The translations under genes and the position numbers were made by a program. DNA of 64,000 nt from Streptomyces sp. SID13726 (GTDB lineage: Bacteria > Actinomycetota > Actinomycetes > Streptomycetales > Streptomycetaceae): the NCBI RefSeq assembly GCF_010548375.1, contig NZ_JAAGLY010000018.1, positions 115,129 through 179,128 on the forward strand, read 5' to 3'. Shown in pieces: positions 8,884 through 18,350 of the stretch. The notes under the pieces were generated by a model. That model worked only from the letters and a program-made list of their open reading frames with translations, did not search any database and was not told the origin of the DNA. The number at the start of each line of letters is the position of its first letter. The stretch's first letter is position 1.

Positions 8884-11511
8884 TCATGGCGGGGGGATGT
8901 GACCGGCCGGTGTGGCCTCCGGTCGCCATGTGGTGGTGGTTCCGGTCGCGAGGACGGTGACGGCGCCATCGGGCCACTCGATCCGTGCTGTTGTCCCGAT
9001 GGGTACCGTCGTGTGCACCTCGATACCCGAAGCATGCAGGTCCCACCGGATGGCAACACGGCCGTACGGTGATTCGTGGGCGGCGCCGGCCCAGGTGATG
9101 CCGCCTCCTGGCCGTGGGCGGAAGACGATGTCGCGGTAGCCGGGTGAGGCGGCGCTCAGCCCGGCGACAGTGGTGTGCAGCCACTGGGCGACCGCGCCGA
9201 GGGCGTAGTGGTTGAAGGACGTCATCTCACCCGGATTGACGGTGCCGTCGGACAGCATGCTGTCCCAGCGTTCCCAGATGGTGGTGGCGTCGTGCTTCAA
9301 CGCATACAGCCAGGAGGGGCACTCCTGTTGGAGGAGCAGGGTGTACGCGGTGTCGACGTGGTGGGTGGCGCTGAGCGCGGATGTCACGAGCGGTGTGCCG
9401 ATGAAGCCGGTCTGGATGGTGTGCCCGCCTGCGCTGACCAGTTCGGCCAGGCGGTCTCCCGCGGCAATCCTGGCTGCTGGGTCGGGAAGCAGGTCGAACT
9501 GCAGGGCGACGGCGTAGGCGGTCTGGGTGTCGCTGGTCATCAGGCCGGAAGGCAGCACATAGGCGTCGATGAACGCCTGGCGTACCCGGTGCGCGAGCTC
9601 CTCGTAGCTGCGCCGGTCCTCCTCGAACCCGAGGACGCCCGCGATCCACGCCGTGTGCCGCGCGGACCAGGCGTAGTAGGCGGTGGCGATGAGATGGCGG
9701 TCGGTGCGGCCGGCACCGGGATCCTCTGGAGGTGCGGACGGGTCGAGCCAGTCGCCGAGTTGGTAGCCGTCGTTCCACAGACCTGACGGGCCAGCGAGTC
9801 GGCTGATGAGGTCGACCCAGCGGCGTGCGCTGTCGTACTGGGCGGCCAGCAGCCCAGCGTCGCCGGAGTCCTGGTAGAGGGCCCACGGGGTCAGCGTCAC
9901 CACGTCGCCCCAGCCGGCACCAGGCCTGGCAGGTGTCCACTGCGGGCCGCCGGGGATAGCCGGTACGTACCAAGGCACGGTGCCATCGTCGTGCTGCTCA
10001 GCGGCGACGTCGCGCAGCCAGGACGCGAGCATGCCGTGGCAGTCGTACAGGAAGGCGGCGGTGGGCGCGAAGATCTGGATGTCGCCGGTCCAGCCGAGCC
10101 GCTCGTCACGCTGCGGGCAGTCGGTGGGGATGTCGACGAAGTTGCCGCGCAGGCTCCACACCACGTTCTCGTGCAGGCGGTTGACCTGCTCGTTGGAGCA
10201 CTCGAACCAGCCGGTGCGGGCCATGTCGGTGTGGTGGACGCGGGCGACGAGATCGCGGTGCGGGTCGCCGCCGCGCCAGCCGGTGATCTCGGCGTAGCGG
10301 AACCCGTGGAGGGTGAAGCGCGGCTCCCAGGTCTCGGGGCCCGTGCCGCGCAGCACGTACCGGTCGGTGGAGACGGCGTCGCGCAGGGGGCGGACGCACA
10401 GCTCTCCGTTTTGGAGCACCTCGGCGTGGCGGATGACGACCATGTGCCCGGCCGGACCGGACACGGTGACGCGGATTCTGCCGACGAGATTCTGCCCGAA
10501 GTCCACCAGGAGCCGGTCACCGTCGAGAGCGGTCACCCGGACAGGGGTGATCTCCTGCGTGCAGCGCACCGGCGGGCCGGTGGGCGCGATCAGGGTCGCC
10601 GGATCCCGGGCGACGATGTCCACCGACGACCAGTCGCCGTCGTCGAACCCGGGACTCGACCAGCCGGGCAGTTCGCCCCGCGCATCGTAGGTCTCGCCGT
10701 CGAGGAGCCCCGAGGAGAGCAGCGGCCCCCGCCCGGCCCGCCAGGAGGTGTCCGTGCCGACGACGGTGACGGTTCCGTCGCGGTGGACGATCTCCAGTTG
10801 GGCGATGAGGGCGAGGCGGTCGCCGTAGAGGTCGGCGTGGCCGCCGCCGAAGCCCAGCCGCCCTCGGTACCAGCCGTCGGCCAGCCACGCGCCGATGGCG
10901 TTGGAACCCGCGCGCAGGTGGTCGGTGACGTCGTGGGTCTGGTAGCGCAGCCGGTGGTGGTAGCTGGTCCATCCGGGCGCGAGGGCGTGATCGCCCACCC
11001 GTTGGCCGTTGATCTCGATCTCGTACAGGCCGTGGGCGGTGACGTACAGCCGCGCGCGCTCCACGTCGTCCGAGCCGACGGCGAACTCCTTGCGCAGCAA
11101 CGGCGGGCGGCGCTCAACGTCGGACCGCTCCGGCTCGTTCGATTCCCGCGGCGAGATCGCGCGGGCCGTCCAGTCCGCCGGCTCGAGCAGTCCGGTCTCC
11201 AGACATAGGGCCGGGCTCCAGTCACTGGCTGTGCCGTCGGCCCCACGGACCCGGACGCGTATCTCGGAGCGTTCCCGTGACGCCAGCGGCCGGTGGGGCC
11301 AGTCGACGAGCACGGAGTCCTCGCAGGCCACCCAGTCCGTGCGGTGCGTTCCGTCGGCCCGGGCGATCTCGATCTGGAACGCCTGCTGTGTCCAGCCGGC
11401 GGGTGCTGTGGTCTTCCAGGAGAGCCGGGGCGATGACTCGCCGATGCCGAACGGCTCCCGGTGATGTTCCGCGGTCGGCGCGGCCACCACGGGTATCAGC
11501 TCGTGGCTCAT
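8884..11511 (-). CDS. GH78 alpha-L-rhamnosidase
   Basis: An 875-residue cytoplasmic enzyme removing terminal alpha-L-rhamnose. Domain order fits GH78: N-terminal beta domains (about 1-140 and 140-330; LYVTAHGLYEIEINGQRVGD is typical), a further beta domain with LVDFGQNLVGRI near 335-346, and an (alpha/alpha)6 catalytic barrel from about 430. The hallmark DCPQRDERLGWTGD at 464-477 holds the general-acid glutamate; E747 in TIWERWD is the likely base. No signal peptide, so it acts on imported rhamnosides. Its ATG overlaps the upstream permease stop by 4 bp (ATGA), the last gene of the importer operon. Length is normal. Confidence 0.95.
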   Translation of the reverse strand: MSHELIPVVAAPTAEHHREPFGIGESSPRLSWKTTAPAGWTQQAFQIEIARADGTHRTDWVACEDSVLVDWPHRPLASRERSEIRVRVRGADGTASDWSPALCLETGLLEPADWTARAISPRESNEPERSDVERRPPLLRKEFAVGSDDVERARLYVTAHGLYEIEINGQRVGDHALAPGWTSYHHRLRYQTHDVTDHLRAGSNAIGAWLADGWYRGRLGFGGGHADLYGDRLALIAQLEIVHRDGTVTVVGTDTSWRAGRGPLLSSGLLDGETYDARGELPGWSSPGFDDGDWSSVDIVARDPATLIAPTGPPVRCTQEITPVRVTALDGDRLLVDFGQNLVGRIRVTVSGPAGHMVVIRHAEVLQNGELCVRPLRDAVSTDRYVLRGTGPETWEPRFTLHGFRYAEITGWRGGDPHRDLVARVHHTDMARTGWFECSNEQVNRLHENVVWSLRGNFVDIPTDCPQRDERLGWTGDIQIFAPTAAFLYDCHGMLASWLRDVAAEQHDDGTVPWYVPAIPGGPQWTPARPGAGWGDVVTLTPWALYQDSGDAGLLAAQYDSARRWVDLISRLAGPSGLWNDGYQLGDWLDPSAPPEDPGAGRTDRHLIATAYYAWSARHTAWIAGVLGFEEDRRSYEELAHRVRQAFIDAYVLPSGLMTSDTQTAYAVALQFDLLPDPAARIAAGDRLAELVSAGGHTIQTGFIGTPLVTSALSATHHVDTAYTLLLQQECPSWLYALKHDATTIWERWDSMLSDGTVNPGEMTSFNHYALGAVAQWLHTTVAGLSAASPGYRDIVFRPRPGGGITWAGAAHESPYGRVAIRWDLHASGIEVHTTVPIGTTARIEWPDGAVTVLATGTTTTWRPEATPAGHIPPP

Positions 11512-12407
11512 CCCTTGACCGCCCCTGCGGTCAGGCCCTTGATGATGCGCTGGTTGATCAGCAGATAGAGGACCAGGGCGCCGACGACGTTGGTGCTGAT
11601 CGCGGCGAACAGCGGGCCGTAGGCCGTCTCGCCGTACTGCCCGGTGAAGTTGAGCAGCCCCACCTGGATGGTGCGCAGGTCATCATTCGTGGTGAAGGTG
11701 AGCGAGACGAGCAGGTCGTTCCAGATGAAGAAGAACTGCACCAGCGCGACCGTGAAGACGGCGTTGCGGACGACAGGGAATCCGATCCGCCAGAACGCGG
11801 TGAGCATGCTCGCCCCGTCGAGGGTGGCGGCCTCGAAGATCTCGCGCGGGACCGCCCGGAAGTAGGTGGCCATCATGAAGACGGTGAGCGGGAGGCCCAC
11901 CGCGGTGTAGGTGACGATCAGCGGCCACATGGTCCCGGACAGCCCGCTCTGGAAGTACACGCGGAACAGGGGCAGCAGGATCATCTGGCTGGGCACCATG
12001 ATGCCCAGCAGGAAGACCAGGAGGACCTGGTGGCGTCCGCGCCAGATCATGACCTCCAGGGCGAAGCCCGCGGCGGTGCCGAGCACGATGATGAGGGCGA
12101 GCGAGGGCGCGGTGGCCAGGAGGCTGTTGCGGATGTAGAGGGCGACGTGCCCGGTCGTCCACGCGTCGGCGTAGTTGTGGAAGTCCCACTTCCCCGGAAG
12201 CGACCAGGCGGGGTCGTTGACGAACTCGGACTGGGTCTTGAAGGAGCTGAGCAGCAGCCACAGCAGCGGCGCCACCTCGACGACCACCAGCAGTGCGATG
12301 AGCAGGTTCCGCGTCAGGCGCCGGGCATGTTCCCGTCCTCGGGCGGGGCCCGACCGGAGTGAGGCCGGCAGTACCCGCGGCGGCGGTGCCGTCATGGAGT
12401 CGGTCAT
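11508..12407 (-). CDS. ABC sugar-transporter permease (MalG-type)
   Basis: A 299-residue inner-membrane protein with six predicted helices, the first at about 31-52. The EAA loop EIFEAATLDGASMLTAFWRIGFP (about 190-212) is the ATPase contact site of carbohydrate-uptake family 1 permeases. It pairs with the permease at 12414-13298 and the lipoprotein at 13349. No ATPase gene is present; in Streptomyces such importers commonly share the MsiK ATPase encoded elsewhere. Confidence 0.95.
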   Translation of the reverse strand: MTDSMTAPPPRVLPASLRSGPARGREHARRLTRNLLIALLVVVEVAPLLWLLLSSFKTQSEFVNDPAWSLPGKWDFHNYADAWTTGHVALYIRNSLLATAPSLALIIVLGTAAGFALEVMIWRGRHQVLLVFLLGIMVPSQMILLPLFRVYFQSGLSGTMWPLIVTYTAVGLPLTVFMMATYFRAVPREIFEAATLDGASMLTAFWRIGFPVVRNAVFTVALVQFFFIWNDLLVSLTFTTNDDLRTIQVGLLNFTGQYGETAYGPLFAAISTNVVGALVLYLLINQRIIKGLTAGAVKG

Positions 12408-12413
12408 GGGAGT

Positions 12414-13298
12414 TCAGCCCTTGGTCAGGTCGCGTCGCGAGAAGCGGAAGATGATGAGCGTGACGCCGAGGCAGACGACGGTGAGCAGCGAGGCGATGGT
12501 GCTGCCGTAGCCGTAGTCGCCGTAGGAGAACGCGGTGCGGAACATGTAGAGGGTCAGGGGCGTCGTGTCGCTGCCCGGCCCGCCGTTCGTCAGGGCGAGG
12601 ACCGAGTCGAACACCTTCAAGGTGCCGTTGATGCTGAACACCACCGACGACAGCAGCACCGGCGCGGACAGCGGCAGGACGATGTGCCGGATCAGCCGCC
12701 ATCCCGTCGCGCCGTCCAACCGCGCCGATTCCAGCGTCTCGTCGGGGATGTCCAGGAGCCCTGCGAAGATGAGGACGCCGTAGAAGCCCATGGAGCGCCA
12801 CACGTCCATGACGACCAGGACGATGAAGGAGCCGCCCGCGCCGGCGAACCAGTCGCCGTGGTGGATGCCGAGCCCCTCCAGGGCCACGTTGGCCAGGCCG
12901 TTCTGCGGCGCGACGGCGAAGAGCTTCTGGAACATCAGGGCCACGGCGACCGTCGGCAGGATCACCGGGAAGAACACCAGGGTGCGGACCACTGCGGACG
13001 ACTTGCGCAGGACGAACACGTAGAGCAGGGCGAGCAGGTAGCCGCACAGGACCTGCCCGGCGCTGACGGCGATCGCGTACTTGAAGGTGAACCACAGCGC
13101 CGAGTGGGCCTGCGGGTCGTTCCAGAGCTTGGTGAAGTTGCCGAACCCTCCGAAGGTGAAGCCCTCGATGACGTTGCCCTTGAAGAAGGTGTATCCGAGG
13201 GACCAGCCCATCGGTACCAGCATCACCAGGGTGTAGACCAGCAGCGCCGGGCCGAGCAGGACGGCGATGGCGCGGCGGTCTCCCAGAACTGAACGCAT
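12414..13298 (-). CDS. ABC sugar-transporter permease (MalF-type)
   Basis: A 294-residue membrane protein with six helices; the first (IAVLLGPALLVYTLVMLVPM) starts near residue 10. The EAA-type loop ETLESARLDGATGWRLIRHIVLP (about 195-217) is clear. The ATG at 13298 follows GTGAGAGAG; longer upstream extensions overlap the binding-protein gene and lack membrane character. It lies 50 bp after the binding protein and 6 bp before its partner permease. Confidence 0.95.
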   Translation of the reverse strand: MRSVLGDRRAIAVLLGPALLVYTLVMLVPMGWSLGYTFFKGNVIEGFTFGGFGNFTKLWNDPQAHSALWFTFKYAIAVSAGQVLCGYLLALLYVFVLRKSSAVVRTLVFFPVILPTVAVALMFQKLFAVAPQNGLANVALEGLGIHHGDWFAGAGGSFIVLVVMDVWRSMGFYGVLIFAGLLDIPDETLESARLDGATGWRLIRHIVLPLSAPVLLSSVVFSINGTLKVFDSVLALTNGGPGSDTTPLTLYMFRTAFSYGDYGYGSTIASLLTVVCLGVTLIIFRFSRRDLTKG

Positions 13299-13348
13299 GA
13301 CGGCTCTCTCACGAAGGGTTCGGTGCGGACGGCGGTGGTGCGGCAGGG

Positions 13349-14647
13349 TCAGCCGTTGTCGAGGTCGGTCTGGACCTTCTGCATGAAGTCCTTGACGGAG
13401 AGGGACCCGGTGACGAGCGGCGCCGCGTTCGTCTGGCTGGTCTCCGTGGCCTTGGTGTTGAACAGCGCCTCGAACCACAGGGTGCTGGTCGTGGTCTTCG
13501 AGATGGTGTCCTGGACGGTCTGGGTGAGTGGCGGGAGGGTGCCGGTGTCACCGTTCGGCTTGAACCCGGAGACCGTGCCCTGGTCCTTGAGTGAAGCGGC
13601 ACCGTAGTTCTTGGTGATGCAGGAGAGCCAGTCGCCGACCTCGGCGTTGTAGGACTTGGCGGAGACGGCGACCGGGAGGCCGACGTTGGCCGGGATCTGG
13701 TCCGCGCTGCCCTTGCCGCCCGCGACGGTGGGGAACGGCATGAAGCCGACGTTGTCCGCGCCGATCTTGTTCTTGGCCTTGTCGTTGAAGTCGCCGAGCG
13801 CCCAGCTGCCCATGTAGAACATCGCGGCCTTGCCGGTGAGGAACTGCTGGGTCGCGGTGTCGTAGTCGATCGAGCCGACGCCCTTGCCGAAGTAGCCGGC
13901 CTTGCCCAGGTCGGCGATGGCCTGCGCGGCCTTCACATAGGCGGGGTCGGTCAGCTTGGCTTTGCCGTCCGCCACGGCCTGCAGGGCGTCCGGGCCGAGA
14001 TCCCTGTAGAGGTAGCCGCTGACCAGGCGGGTGAGGGGCCAGCCGTCCTTGCCGTCTGCGGAGAACGCGGTGACATCGGCCTTCTTGAACTTCGCTGCTG
14101 CCGCGACCAGTTGGTCGTAGGTCGTCGGAACAGCGATCTTGTGGTCGGCGAAGAGCTTCTTGTTGTACCAGATGCCCTCGATGTTGAACTGATAGGGCAT
14201 GACATTGAACTTGCCGTACAGGTTCTCAACCGTTTTGACGGCCGCCGGCTGGAGGTCGTCCCACACCCCGAGGTCCTTGAGCGTCTTCTCCAGGTCGAGG
14301 ACCTGGCCCGCCTTGTCGAGGGTCTTGGTGAGCTGCGGGGTGCCGCCCGCCGCGAACTGCACCGGCAGCGCGTTCTGGCCGGCGAGGAGCTGCACCTTCT
14401 GGTCGACGTTGCCGATCGGCAGCGTCTGGATCTTCAGCGGCAGAGCCTTGTCCTGCGCCGCGCACGAGCCCTTGCCCAGGGCGGTGAGCTCCTGCTGCAC
14501 GATGTGGTTGTCGTCGTTGATGGTGAGCGAGAACGTCTTCACGTCGCTGCCCGAGCCAGTGCCGCCGCCGCAGGCGCTCAGCAGCAGGCTCGAGGTGGCG
14601 GCGGTCGCCACAAGGGCGATACGGCGGGTTCTGAGGGTCTTGTGCAC
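13349..14647 (-). CDS. ABC extracellular solute-binding lipoprotein (sugar)
   Basis: A 432-residue binding lipoprotein. The signal peptide has an RTRR n-region and a lipobox LLLSAC with the lipidated cysteine at position 26, followed by a GGGTGSGS linker. The remainder is a cluster-B binding fold with GIWYNKKLFADH and a membrane-distal GSWALGDF segment. The start is GTG at 14647 with GAGGAG nearby. It is the first gene of the importer-rhamnosidase operon, so the ligand is probably a rhamnose-containing oligosaccharide or rhamnoside; that is inference from the GH78 partner. Confidence 0.95.
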   Translation of the reverse strand: MHKTLRTRRIALVATAATSSLLLSACGGGTGSGSDVKTFSLTINDDNHIVQQELTALGKGSCAAQDKALPLKIQTLPIGNVDQKVQLLAGQNALPVQFAAGGTPQLTKTLDKAGQVLDLEKTLKDLGVWDDLQPAAVKTVENLYGKFNVMPYQFNIEGIWYNKKLFADHKIAVPTTYDQLVAAAAKFKKADVTAFSADGKDGWPLTRLVSGYLYRDLGPDALQAVADGKAKLTDPAYVKAAQAIADLGKAGYFGKGVGSIDYDTATQQFLTGKAAMFYMGSWALGDFNDKAKNKIGADNVGFMPFPTVAGGKGSADQIPANVGLPVAVSAKSYNAEVGDWLSCITKNYGAASLKDQGTVSGFKPNGDTGTLPPLTQTVQDTISKTTTSTLWFEALFNTKATETSQTNAAPLVTGSLSVKDFMQKVQTDLDNG

Positions 14648-14671
14648 GGGTGCTCCTCGGCGCGCAGTGCG

Positions 14672-14685
14672 TTGAAACGCTTCAA
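14672..14685. promoter_or_regulatory. LacI-type operator in front of the importer operon
   Basis: TTGAAACGCTTCAA is a 14-bp near-perfect palindrome with the central CG typical of LacI-family operators, 25 bp before the binding-protein GTG. Similar sites lie at 16105-16118 and 16345-16358. The rest of the 317-bp gap 14648-14964 should hold the importer promoter; I see no gene in it. Confidence 0.8.
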
Positions 14686-14964
14686 TGGAGAGATGCCGGG
14701 AACGTACGATGCGTTCTGGGATGTGTCAAGGATCTGTCGCGGATGTTTCCGAACCGCGCCCGAGCGCTGCCGGGACGTCAACCGGCGGGCCTGACCCCAG
14801 CCCGCTTGGACAAATGCCTGATCAGCGCGGCACACCGGCCCGGACGCTCGGCTCGGCAGGCCTGCGCTGACGGGCATCTGCGCATCGGCACGGCGATCAA
14901 CCGAAGCGGATGATCGGCCCGAAACGGGTGCCGCGGACGACGATAACTCCGCCTGTACCGACTT

Positions 14965-16011
14965 TCAGCTGGGTGCGCTCGCGCGAATGATCAGCTCGGG
15001 TTCCAGCACGACGGTGGCATGCCGGTGTTGCGCGCCCGACGCCACCTCGTCCATCAGCAGCCGGATCGCTTCCTGCCCCATCGTCCGGCCTGGCATGTCC
15101 ACCGCGGTCAGCGGCACCGCCGCGGTGCCCGCCCCGCGGTTGTTCTCACAGCCGACGACCGCGACCTGGTCGGGCACCCTGATTCCCGCCACGGTATGGA
15201 GCTCGTGGATGATGGCATTGGCCAGCTCATCGGTGACGACGATGAGGCCGTCCGGCAGCTCGCCGGGGGCTCTTCGTGCGAGATCCTGCCCGACCACATG
15301 CCCATGGGACGTGGTCAGGCCGACGCTGTCGATCTCCTCCAGGGTCACGCCGGGACCCGCCTCCTCGACCGCCGCGCGCACCCCCCTGCGCCGGTCGCGT
15401 ACGGGCTGGAAGTCGTCGTGCGCGACCACGTAGGCGAGCCTGGTGCGTCCCGTGTCGATGAGATGGCGGGCGGCCAGATATCCGACGTGTTCGTTGTTGA
15501 CCAGCACCGAGCAGCAGGTGCCCGGCTTCGGGGCGTAGTTGAGGAGCACGACCTGGCGGCCGTGTGAACGGATGCGGGCTATGCCGTCCGAGGAGTCCTG
15601 CATCGGAGCCAGCAGCACGCCGGTCACCCGGGACTCGTCGAAGAGGTCCAGGTAGTCGTCCTGCAGTGTCATGTCGCAGGCCGTGTTCGCGAGCAGCAGG
15701 TTCTGCCCGATGGCGCGGGCGGCGTCCTGGGCGCCGTGCGCCATGTCGATGAACAGGGAGTTCTCGATGTCGGCGAGCACCATGCCGACGCTGTTGGTCG
15801 AGCCCGACACCAGCGACCGGGCCGCGTCGTTGCGCACGAATCCCAGACGGCTGATGGCTTCACGGACGCGCTCGGCCGTCGCGGGGCTCACCTTCGCCGG
15901 ATGGTTCAGGACGTTGGAGACAGTGCCGACCGAGACCCCCGCGGCGTCGGCGACGTCCTGCATGCTCGGGCCGGCATGCCCCGGTACTACTCGCGGGCGG
16001 GCGGTTGCCAC
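14965..16011 (-). CDS. LacI-family repressor of the rhamnoside/arabinan locus
   Basis: A 348-residue regulator. Residues 16-61 are a LacI DNA-binding domain (MQDVADAAGVSVGTVSNVLNHPAKVS, hinge VSPATAERVREAISRLGFVRN); residues 70-345 are a periplasmic-binding-protein-like sensor (VGMVLADIENSLF... LIVVTDELANA... VVGCENN). It begins with GTG at 16011 behind AGGAGCGCT. It lies between the importer operon and the arabinanase gene and has an operator in its own promoter. It most likely represses all three units and responds to a sugar released by GH78 or GH43. Confidence 0.93.
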   Translation of the reverse strand: MATARPRVVPGHAGPSMQDVADAAGVSVGTVSNVLNHPAKVSPATAERVREAISRLGFVRNDAARSLVSGSTNSVGMVLADIENSLFIDMAHGAQDAARAIGQNLLLANTACDMTLQDDYLDLFDESRVTGVLLAPMQDSSDGIARIRSHGRQVVLLNYAPKPGTCCSVLVNNEHVGYLAARHLIDTGRTRLAYVVAHDDFQPVRDRRRGVRAAVEEAGPGVTLEEIDSVGLTTSHGHVVGQDLARRAPGELPDGLIVVTDELANAIIHELHTVAGIRVPDQVAVVGCENNRGAGTAAVPLTAVDMPGRTMGQEAIRLLMDEVASGAQHRHATVVLEPELIIRASAPS

Positions 16012-16104
16012 AGCGCTCCTCGACCTCCGTGTCGTTCGGCCCGGGACCGCACGGCACTCACAGTGACCAGGCTGTCGCGGACGAGCGCAGGATACATCAG
16101 CGCG

Positions 16105-16118
16105 TTGAAGCGCTCCAA
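16105..16118. promoter_or_regulatory. LacI-type operator in front of the lacI-family gene
   Basis: TTGAAGCGCTCCAA, an imperfect palindrome with the same spacing as the site at 14672, lies 94 bp before the repressor start and fits autoregulation. Confidence 0.65.
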
Positions 16119-16344
16119 GAAGCGCGCCCGACTTTGCTCTACCCGACGATAAGGACTGTCCATTCTAGCTGGTCAGAGCGCTGCTTCGCCATGGCTTCCC
16201 ACGGGCCCGCCGGACGGGGTCCGCCGAGTGGCACGACCGAGCGGCGGAGGCGACGACTGTGGGAAGCGTGGGCTGATCTGGGAAATCGCCACAGTTGCTC
16301 TTGACGCCCCGCCGGGGGCGTGCGAGCCTCCCACCGCCACCTTA

Positions 16345-16358
16345 TTGAAACGCATCAA
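16345..16358. promoter_or_regulatory. LacI-type operator upstream of the GH43 gene
   Basis: TTGAAACGCATCAA differs from the importer operator by one base. It lies 516 bp before the arabinanase start, in a long leader, so it probably marks a promoter near 16340-16400. Confidence 0.65.
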
Positions 16359-16874
16359 TCAGGTGGGTCTCCGCTTGCATGCGACACGCCTTGCAGACGC
16401 CGCGCCACCCCACGGCCGGCCTGAACAGCGCTCCTGTCCCGCGCCGACCCACACGCCGGCTCCTGCTCTCATGCTGTCCTCAGACCGCCTCTCAACGCCG
16501 AGGGAGTTCCGAAAGCATGCACAGAAGACGAAACACGCAGGCGAAGGCCGCTGTCATCGGAGCCGCGTCGACCAGCGACGGATCGCTACCGGACCAGGAA
16601 TCCATCTCGACCGCATCCGCACAGCGGCGGACGATCACGAAGATCAACTAGTTCGCGCCCTCCCAGGCGGACAGCCGGCCACGGCCTCCCGCGACAGAAC
16701 TGCCTGCCGAGATCTCCGCCGCTCATGAACCAGCAGTCAACCGCCCTCCGGGTGCGAGGCGCGCACGGAGGGCGAGAGCGGGGCCGATCGGGCCGCACTG
16801 GGCGGAGCACCACCGCGAGCCGGCGGCTGCCACACAGCCATCCCCGCACATCAGCGATACGAAGGAGTCTCGCC

Positions 16875-18308
16875 ATGACCAGCCATCGCACCGGAGGTCC
16901 CTACCCCGGAATCCGCAGACGGCGCGTCTACCCCGCCCTTGCCGCGCTCGTGGCCGCCCTCATGACCGTCGTCATCGGTCTGGTCACCGCCGGGCCGGCA
17001 CAGGCCCTCAGCGGTGATGTCCGTATGCACGACCCATCCGTCATCAAGGTGGGCAACTGCTACTACGGGTTCTCCACCGGATTCGAGCACGACTCGCTCA
17101 ACCCGAGCGGTTCCATCACCGAACGCAAGACGTGCGACAGCAGCGCGGCGACCGGCTGGGCAAAGATCGGCAACGTCTGGGAGTCGACGCCGTCCTGGGT
17201 CACGGCCAAGCTCGGTTCGACCCCGCCGAACGTCTGGGCCCCTGACATCAAGTACTTCAACGGCACGTACCACCTGTACTACGCCGGTTCGGTCTGGGGC
17301 ACTTCGTATGCGGTGATGGGCTTGGCCACCGCCACGAACATCGAGGGCCCGTGGACCGACCAGGGCATGGTCACGGATGTCAACTACCCGATCGACCCCA
17401 ACGTCGACTGGGGGCCCGACGGCCGGCTGTACATCTCCTGGGGTTCCTGGACCGGCTCCGGCACCTACATGCACGTCCTGGACCAGTCCACAGGCAAGCT
17501 GTCCACGACCGACAACAACCTCTGGCACATCGCCGTCGGCATCGAGAACCCGACGATCATCCTCAACGGCGGTTATTACTACCTGTTCGGATCGAAGGGC
17601 ACCTGCTGCAGCGGGGTCAACAGCACCTACTACACCGTGGTCGGGCGATCCACCAGCATCACCGGACCCTACCTCGACCAGAACGGCGTGAACATGGCCT
17701 CCAGCGGAGGGACCACGGTACTCACCGGCGCCTACCCGAAGGTGGCGGCCGGGGGCGCGGACGCCTACGACGACGGTTCGTCGAAGTTCCTCGCTTACCA
17801 CTACTACGACGGCAACAACTCCGGGCAGGAGACCCTCGACATCCGTCAGGTCACCTTCGCGGGCGGGTGGCCCGCCATAGCGGCACCCCTCGGAGCCGCG
17901 AACAACCATCTCCTGAACAGAAACAGCGCCAAGTGCGCGGATGTCTGGTTCGCGAGCACCGCCGACGGCGCGGCCGTGAATTCAGGAAACTGCAACTCCG
18001 GAACCAACCAGCAGTGGGTACCGACTCCCGTCGGATCGAACTACCAACTGGTCAGCGTCAACAGCGGCAAGTGCCTGGAAATCGCCGGTGCCTCCACCGC
18101 CGACGGCGCGGTGGCCGATCAGTCGACCTGCAACGGCGGCGCACATCAGCTCTGGACGAAGACCGCGGTGATCGGGGGCTACGTCACGTTCACCAACGTC
18201 AACAGCGGCCGGTGCCTTGAGGTCGCCGGGGCGTCGACCGCCAACGGGGCAGCCCTGGACCAGTCGAGCTGCAACACCGGCACGAACCAGCAATGGCTCG
18301 TTGTCTGA
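16875..18308 (+). CDS. secreted GH43 arabinanase-like enzyme with C-terminal ricin-type CBM13
   Basis: A 477-residue exported enzyme. The ATG at 16875 is chosen for GAAGGAG at 16861; an upstream frame to 16725 is not preceded by a site. The signal peptide (RRRR n-region, hydrophobic 20-40) ends at AGPAQA, residue 44. Residues 48-335 are a five-bladed GH43 propeller: D53 in MHDPSV (base), NVWAPDIKY, D174/D178 in the DPNVDW segment, E224 in GIENPT (acid). Residues 345-477 are a ricin B-type domain with three Q-x-W repeats (NQQW, HQLW, NQQW). Likely endo-1,5-alpha-L-arabinanase or related; pectin side-chain attack would complement the rhamnosidase. Confidence 0.92.
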   Translation: MTSHRTGGPYPGIRRRRVYPALAALVAALMTVVIGLVTAGPAQALSGDVRMHDPSVIKVGNCYYGFSTGFEHDSLNPSGSITERKTCDSSAATGWAKIGNVWESTPSWVTAKLGSTPPNVWAPDIKYFNGTYHLYYAGSVWGTSYAVMGLATATNIEGPWTDQGMVTDVNYPIDPNVDWGPDGRLYISWGSWTGSGTYMHVLDQSTGKLSTTDNNLWHIAVGIENPTIILNGGYYYLFGSKGTCCSGVNSTYYTVVGRSTSITGPYLDQNGVNMASSGGTTVLTGAYPKVAAGGADAYDDGSSKFLAYHYYDGNNSGQETLDIRQVTFAGGWPAIAAPLGAANNHLLNRNSAKCADVWFASTADGAAVNSGNCNSGTNQQWVPTPVGSNYQLVSVNSGKCLEIAGASTADGAVADQSTCNGGAHQLWTKTAVIGGYVTFTNVNSGRCLEVAGASTANGAALDQSSCNTGTNQQWLVV

Positions 18309-18328
18309 CGATCCGTCACCACCGAGTT

Positions 18329-18350
18329 CCCCGGCCCGTCCGGGCCGGGG
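18329..18350 (+). terminator. GC-rich terminator hairpin after GH43 gene
   Basis: CCCCGGCCCG (18329-18338) pairs perfectly with CGGGCCGGGG (18341-18350), 20 bp after the stop codon. Confidence 0.75.

Larger units (their letters stand above)
16012..16874 (+). other. 863-bp regulatory region with no gene
   Basis: Contains the divergent promoters for the LacI gene and the GH43 gene and two LacI-type operators. The open frames here do not look coding. The leader of the GH43 transcript may be as long as 500 nt. Confidence 0.6.

Noticed and set aside
16725..16874. Earlier start for the GH43 enzyme
   Set aside because: It would bury the signal peptide behind 50 basic residues and lacks a ribosome site; GAAGGAG points to 16875.
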